Shown piece after piece: positions 59,430 through 64,000 of a stretch of 64,000 bases of DNA. The DNA comes from Verrucomicrobiota bacterium. GTDB lineage: Bacteria > Verrucomicrobiota > Kiritimatiellia > SS1-B-03-39 > UBA6053. Numbering within the stretch: position 1 is the first letter of the stretch; every line of letters begins with the position of its first letter. A program made the position numbers and the translations under genes. The notes below the pieces were generated by a model. It had not been told where the DNA came from and did not search any database. It saw only the letters and a list, made by a program, of their open reading frames with translations. The stretch is taken from NCBI GenBank assembly GCA_020831625.1, contig JAFIGD010000014.1:1-64000 (forward strand), read 5' to 3'.

Positions 59430-59850
59430 ATTCCCTGCATCCGTTGCCCGGCGAAGCTATCCGTTGGGATTTCCCGGTTTTTATCCGCGGTCTTCCATCC
59501 GTGGTCTCCCCCTATTCGTCATTCGTCACTTCCATCACTCATCCCACCCTCTGCCTCACAGTCCCTTGCCTCAAAGATCAGTGGAAATCAGTGTAATCAG
59601 TGGTTCTCCTTCCCATCTGCCTCACAGCCCTGCGCTCTCTTCGCTTCCTTCTGTTCAAACAAAAAATTACCCCACAACAATTGTGGTCTTCCATTCTTTG
59701 TCCGCCCCCCTTCGCCCCGCCAATACGGCGATTGGCGCTCCCGTCACTTCTTCCCCCATTCGTCACTCGTCATTCGTCACTCGTCACTTCCCCCACTCGT
59801 CATTCGTCACTCGTCACTTCCCCCACTCGTCACTTCCCTGCATCCGTGGT
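59430..59850. repeat. Long composite intergenic repeat, copy 2
   Basis: Second copy of the block at 57511-57843, here with more ATTCGTCACTCGTC-type units at its right end (about 59755-59840). The interval 59270-59430 before it is a degenerate GATTAAG microsatellite and debris without genes. Confidence 0.8.
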
Positions 59851-59856
59851 CCCGAA

Positions 59857-60651
59857 TCAAACCGCAACTTTCCCGGGAATATGCGGATGGGACTCGTACC
59901 CTTCAATGGCGATATCCTCGAACTCAAACGCAAACAGATCCGTCCGGTCCGGATTCAACCGCAGCCGGGGCAACGGAAACGGCTCGCGGGTCAATTGCAG
60001 CCGGGCCTGTTCCAAATGATTCGTGTAGAGATGCGCGTCGCCCAGCGTGTGCACAAAATCACCGGGCTGAAGCCCGCACACCTGAGCCATCATACACGTC
60101 AGCAAGGCGTAACTCGCGATGTTGAACGGCACCCCCAGAAACACGTCCGCGCTGCGCTGGTACAACTGACAGCTCAGCCGCCCGCCGGCCACGTAAAACT
60201 GAAACAGCGCATGACAGGGCATAAGCGCCATTTGATCCAGCTCCCCCACATTCCAGGCGCTCACAATCATCCGGCGGGAATCGGGGGTCTCCCGAATCAT
60301 CCGCAGCGCCTCCCGGATTTGATCCACCGTCGTGCCGTCTCCCCGGGCCCAGGAGCGCCATTGTTTGCCGTACACCGGCCCCAGATCCCCATTTTCGTCC
60401 GCCCACTCATTCCAAATCCGCACCCCGCGCTCCTGCAGCCATTTCACATTCGTGTCTCCGCGCAGAAACCACAGCAGCTCATAAATGATCGACTTGAGAT
60501 GAAGCTTTTTGGTTGTCACCAACGGAAACCCCTCCGACAAATCGAACCGCATCTGATGTCCGAACACACTCAGCGTTCCGGTGCCCGTGCGGTCCGATTT
60601 CGCAGTTCCCTCTGATAAAATACGCTCCAAAAGCTCTAAATACACTCTCAT
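59857..60651 (-). CDS. thyA: Thymidylate synthase
   Basis: Enzyme of 264 residues converting dUMP to dTMP with methylene-tetrahydrofolate. The start [12 protein letters not shown] at 60651 gives exactly the length of the E. coli enzyme. [20 protein letters not shown] near 20, [27 protein letters not shown] near 60, the catalytic Cys in [12 protein letters not shown] near 146, and [20 protein letters not shown] near 165 are all present. The C-terminus ends GKVAV as in other ThyA. With folA it forms the dTMP cycle. Confidence 0.97.
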   Translation of the reverse strand: MRVYLELLERILSEGTAKSDRTGTGTLSVFGHQMRFDLSEGFPLVTTKKLHLKSIIYELLWFLRGDTNVKWLQERGVRIWNEWADENGDLGPVYGKQWRSWARGDGTTVDQIREALRMIRETPDSRRMIVSAWNVGELDQMALMPCHALFQFYVAGGRLSCQLYQRSADVFLGVPFNIASYALLTCMMAQVCGLQPGDFVHTLGDAHLYTNHLEQARLQLTREPFPLPRLRLNPDRTDLFAFEFEDIAIEGYESHPHIPGKVAV

Positions 60652-60704
60652 GAATCTCTTCCTACACGCACGGCACCATTTGTCGAGACCGTACAGATTC
60701 CACA

Positions 60705-60736
60705 AAACAAAACCCCGGCGAAAATCCGCCGGGGTT
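60705..60736 (-). terminator. Rho-independent terminator of the sdh operon
   Basis: On the minus strand, AACCCCGGCG, a 6-base loop and CGCCGGGGTT form a perfect 10-bp stem followed by TTGTTTTGT. It lies 27 bp after the sdhB stop codon. Confidence 0.85.
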
Positions 60737-60762
60737 CGGTTTCAAAAAGGCCCTCGCGGAAC

Positions 60763-61509
60763 TTAAACCGCCGCGAACACCGCCTTGGTATATTCGCGCC
60801 GCATGCGGCCGATGTTGGAAATCGAAATTTCCTTGGGACAGGCCGCTTCGCACTCGGCGTGGTTCGAACAGTCCCCGAACCCTTCGGAGTCCATCTGTTT
60901 CACCATTTTGAGCACCCGGGTGTGGCGTTCAACCTGACCCTGCGGCAGCCAGGTGAACTGCGACACTTTCGCGCCCACAAACAGACTCGCGCTCGCGTTC
61001 GGACACGCCGCCACACAGGCGCCGCATCCGATACACGCGGCGGCATCCATCGCCCGCTCGGCGTCGTCCTTGTGAATCGGAATCAGGTTCGCATCCTGGG
61101 CGCTGCCGGTATTCACCGCCACAAATCCGCCCTTGCTCATGATCCGGTCAAACGCGCTGCGGTTCACCACCAGATCCTTGATCAGCGGGAACGCTTTGGC
61201 GCGGAACGGCTCCACCGTGATGGTGTCGCCGCTGTTGAACTGGCGCATGCGCACCTCGCAGGTGGTGCAGGCGCCTTTGGGCCCGTGCGCGATGCCGTTG
61301 ATCACCAGGCCGCAGTTGCCGCAAATGCCTTCCCGGCAGTCGCTTTCAAACGCCACCGGCTCCTGACCCTCGTGAATCAGCTTTTCGTTGAGTTTATCAA
61401 GCATTTCCAGAAAAGACTGGGAGGGATCAATCTCGTCGAGACTGTAATCCACCAGTCGGCCGGGAGCGTTGGGGCCCGGCTGCCGCCAAATTCGAAGGTT
61501 TACGTTCAT
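60763..61509 (-). CDS. sdhB: Succinate dehydrogenase/fumarate reductase iron-sulfur subunit
   Basis: Protein of 248 residues. The N-terminal 2Fe-2S domain has [15 protein letters not shown] near 57 and CTTCEVRM near 80. The C-terminal part has [15 protein letters not shown] near 140 and [15 protein letters not shown] near 215, ligands of the [4Fe-4S] and [3Fe-4S] clusters. The sequence is of the B-type (Bacteroidota/epsilonproteobacterial-like) enzyme with a single cytochrome subunit, matching sdhC downstream of the window edge. It is the last gene of sdhCAB, 20 bp after sdhA, and a terminator follows. Confidence 0.95.
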   Translation of the reverse strand: MNVNLRIWRQPGPNAPGRLVDYSLDEIDPSQSFLEMLDKLNEKLIHEGQEPVAFESDCREGICGNCGLVINGIAHGPKGACTTCEVRMRQFNSGDTITVEPFRAKAFPLIKDLVVNRSAFDRIMSKGGFVAVNTGSAQDANLIPIHKDDAERAMDAAACIGCGACVAACPNASASLFVGAKVSQFTWLPQGQVERHTRVLKMVKQMDSEGFGDCSNHAECEAACPKEISISNIGRMRREYTKAVFAAV

Positions 61510-61529
61510 GGGTGTTTCCTTAGGTTAAA

Positions 61530-63455
<1,926 letters not shown>

Positions 63456-63474
63456 AGTGTGTTTCCTAAAGGAA

Positions 63475-64000
63475 TTAGCCCGGGATCAGCCGGTTGAGAA
63501 GAAGGGAGGCATGGTGCACCGGATCGGGCATCGCGTTGGGATCAAAAGTCCCGCGCATCATGAAAATCAGAAGCGGCAGCAGGAAGAAACCCACCGCCAG
63601 GGCGATGGCAACCGCCATCCCGCCGATGTGCAGGTAAGGAAGTGTGGAGGGACGGGCCAGGCCCAGACTCTGCACCGCGCTCCAAACGCCGTGCATCAGG
63701 TGCGAGCACAGCACGCCCATCGCCAGCATGTAAAAGAGCACATAGCCGAAGTTCCCCTGAAACGAGCCCACCACCAGGCGGTACACGTTCTGAACCTCGA
63801 CGCCGTTCGCCAGCGTCATGGTGCCGACCGCCTCATGATCGGCGAATTTAAAGTGATTCAAGTGAACCAGCACAAACAGCAAAATGATGCTGCCGCTGAT
63901 GATCATGTTCAGCGAGTGCAGGGACTTTTTGCTTTTGCCGCCCGCATTGCCCTCCACCGCGTAGCGGCTCGGACGCGCTTTCCGCTTGCTCAGCGACACA
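63475..64000 (-). CDS. sdhC: Succinate dehydrogenase cytochrome b subunit, 5' end outside the window
   Basis: At least 174 residues, partial. TM helices: [18 protein letters not shown] near 32, [28 protein letters not shown] near 82, and [26 protein letters not shown] near 122. The His residues in VHLNHF, CSHLMHG and YLHIGG are the expected heme and quinone ligands of the B-type cytochrome. A GTG at 63999 could start the protein, but family members usually have a longer N-terminus with one more helix, so the gene probably continues past the window edge. Confidence 0.88.
   Translation of the reverse strand, partial: VSLSKRKARPSRYAVEGNAGGKSKKSLHSLNMIISGSIILLFVLVHLNHFKFADHEAVGTMTLANGVEVQNVYRLVVGSFQGNFGYVLFYMLAMGVLCSHLMHGVWSAVQSLGLARPSTLPYLHIGGMAVAIALAVGFFLLPLLIFMMRGTFDPNAMPDPVHHASLLLNRLIPG

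Overview
The window comes from a Gram-negative, GC-rich bacterium with an anaerobic style of energy metabolism. LpxD, an OmpH/Skp chaperone, outer-membrane barrels and PEP-CTERM sorting tails show an outer membrane. Rnf plus a pyruvate:ferredoxin oxidoreductase show ferredoxin-based metabolism. An N-acetylglutaminylglutamine amide (NAGGN) operon suggests salt or osmotic stress. PEP-CTERM/T5SS repeat proteins, large repeat-filled intergenic regions and verrucomicrobial-looking secreted families point to the PVC group (Verrucomicrobiota or Kiritimatiellota). That placement is an inference from gene content; no rRNA gene is present.

Layout. 0.1-10.6 kb: a leftward operon with an unusually long nifJ, then rnfC, D, G, E, A, a 76-residue Cys-rich membrane protein and a plant-type ferredoxin-NADP reductase. 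RnfB is absent from it. 10.9-14.2 kb: a DeoR regulator divergent from skp-lpxD and a one-TM protein. 14.2-23.1 kb: a leftward block with an outer-membrane barrel, two sensor-kinase proteins that look like complementary halves of one kinase, a NarL-type response regulator and three tandem paralogous secreted proteins, one of them an internal duplication. 23.4-40 kb: an accessory region with a PEP-CTERM remnant, a six-gene leftward run (two unknown AT-rich genes, a DUF2235 hydrolase, a membrane protein, a paraoxonase-like propeller and a plant-type LRR-FecR protein), a PEP-CTERM protein, a three-gene operon (784-aa unknown, DUF900 hydrolase, a protein with a PLA2-like HDxxY motif), a T5SS/PEP-CTERM repeat protein and a REP-associated transposase flanked by its presumed repeats.

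40.2-45.4 kb: a MarR regulator followed by the NAGGN osmolyte trio. 45.4-50.5 kb: leftward argB, a TrmH/SpoU methyltransferase, a PatB/MalY aminotransferase and a membrane glycosyltransferase-like protein. 50.6-56.5 kb: a rightward operon with four-base overlaps: MBL-fold hydrolase, AI-2E-family permease, a lipoprotein that resembles HtrA but lacks the catalytic triad (apparently starting at CTG), an active-looking HtrA fused to a DJ-1/PfpI-like domain, and a small flavin reductase. 56.5-60.7 kb: repeat-rich DNA around a third FNR-like reductase, folA and thyA. 60.7 kb to the end: sdhB, sdhA and the 3' part of sdhC.

The best candidates for undescribed biology are the split histidine kinase with a shared promoter-like element at its regulator gene, the Rnf operon that carries an FNR and a small Cys-rich protein where RnfB would be expected, and the lipase-like accessory operons at 26-36 kb. 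No rRNA, tRNA or CRISPR array was found.
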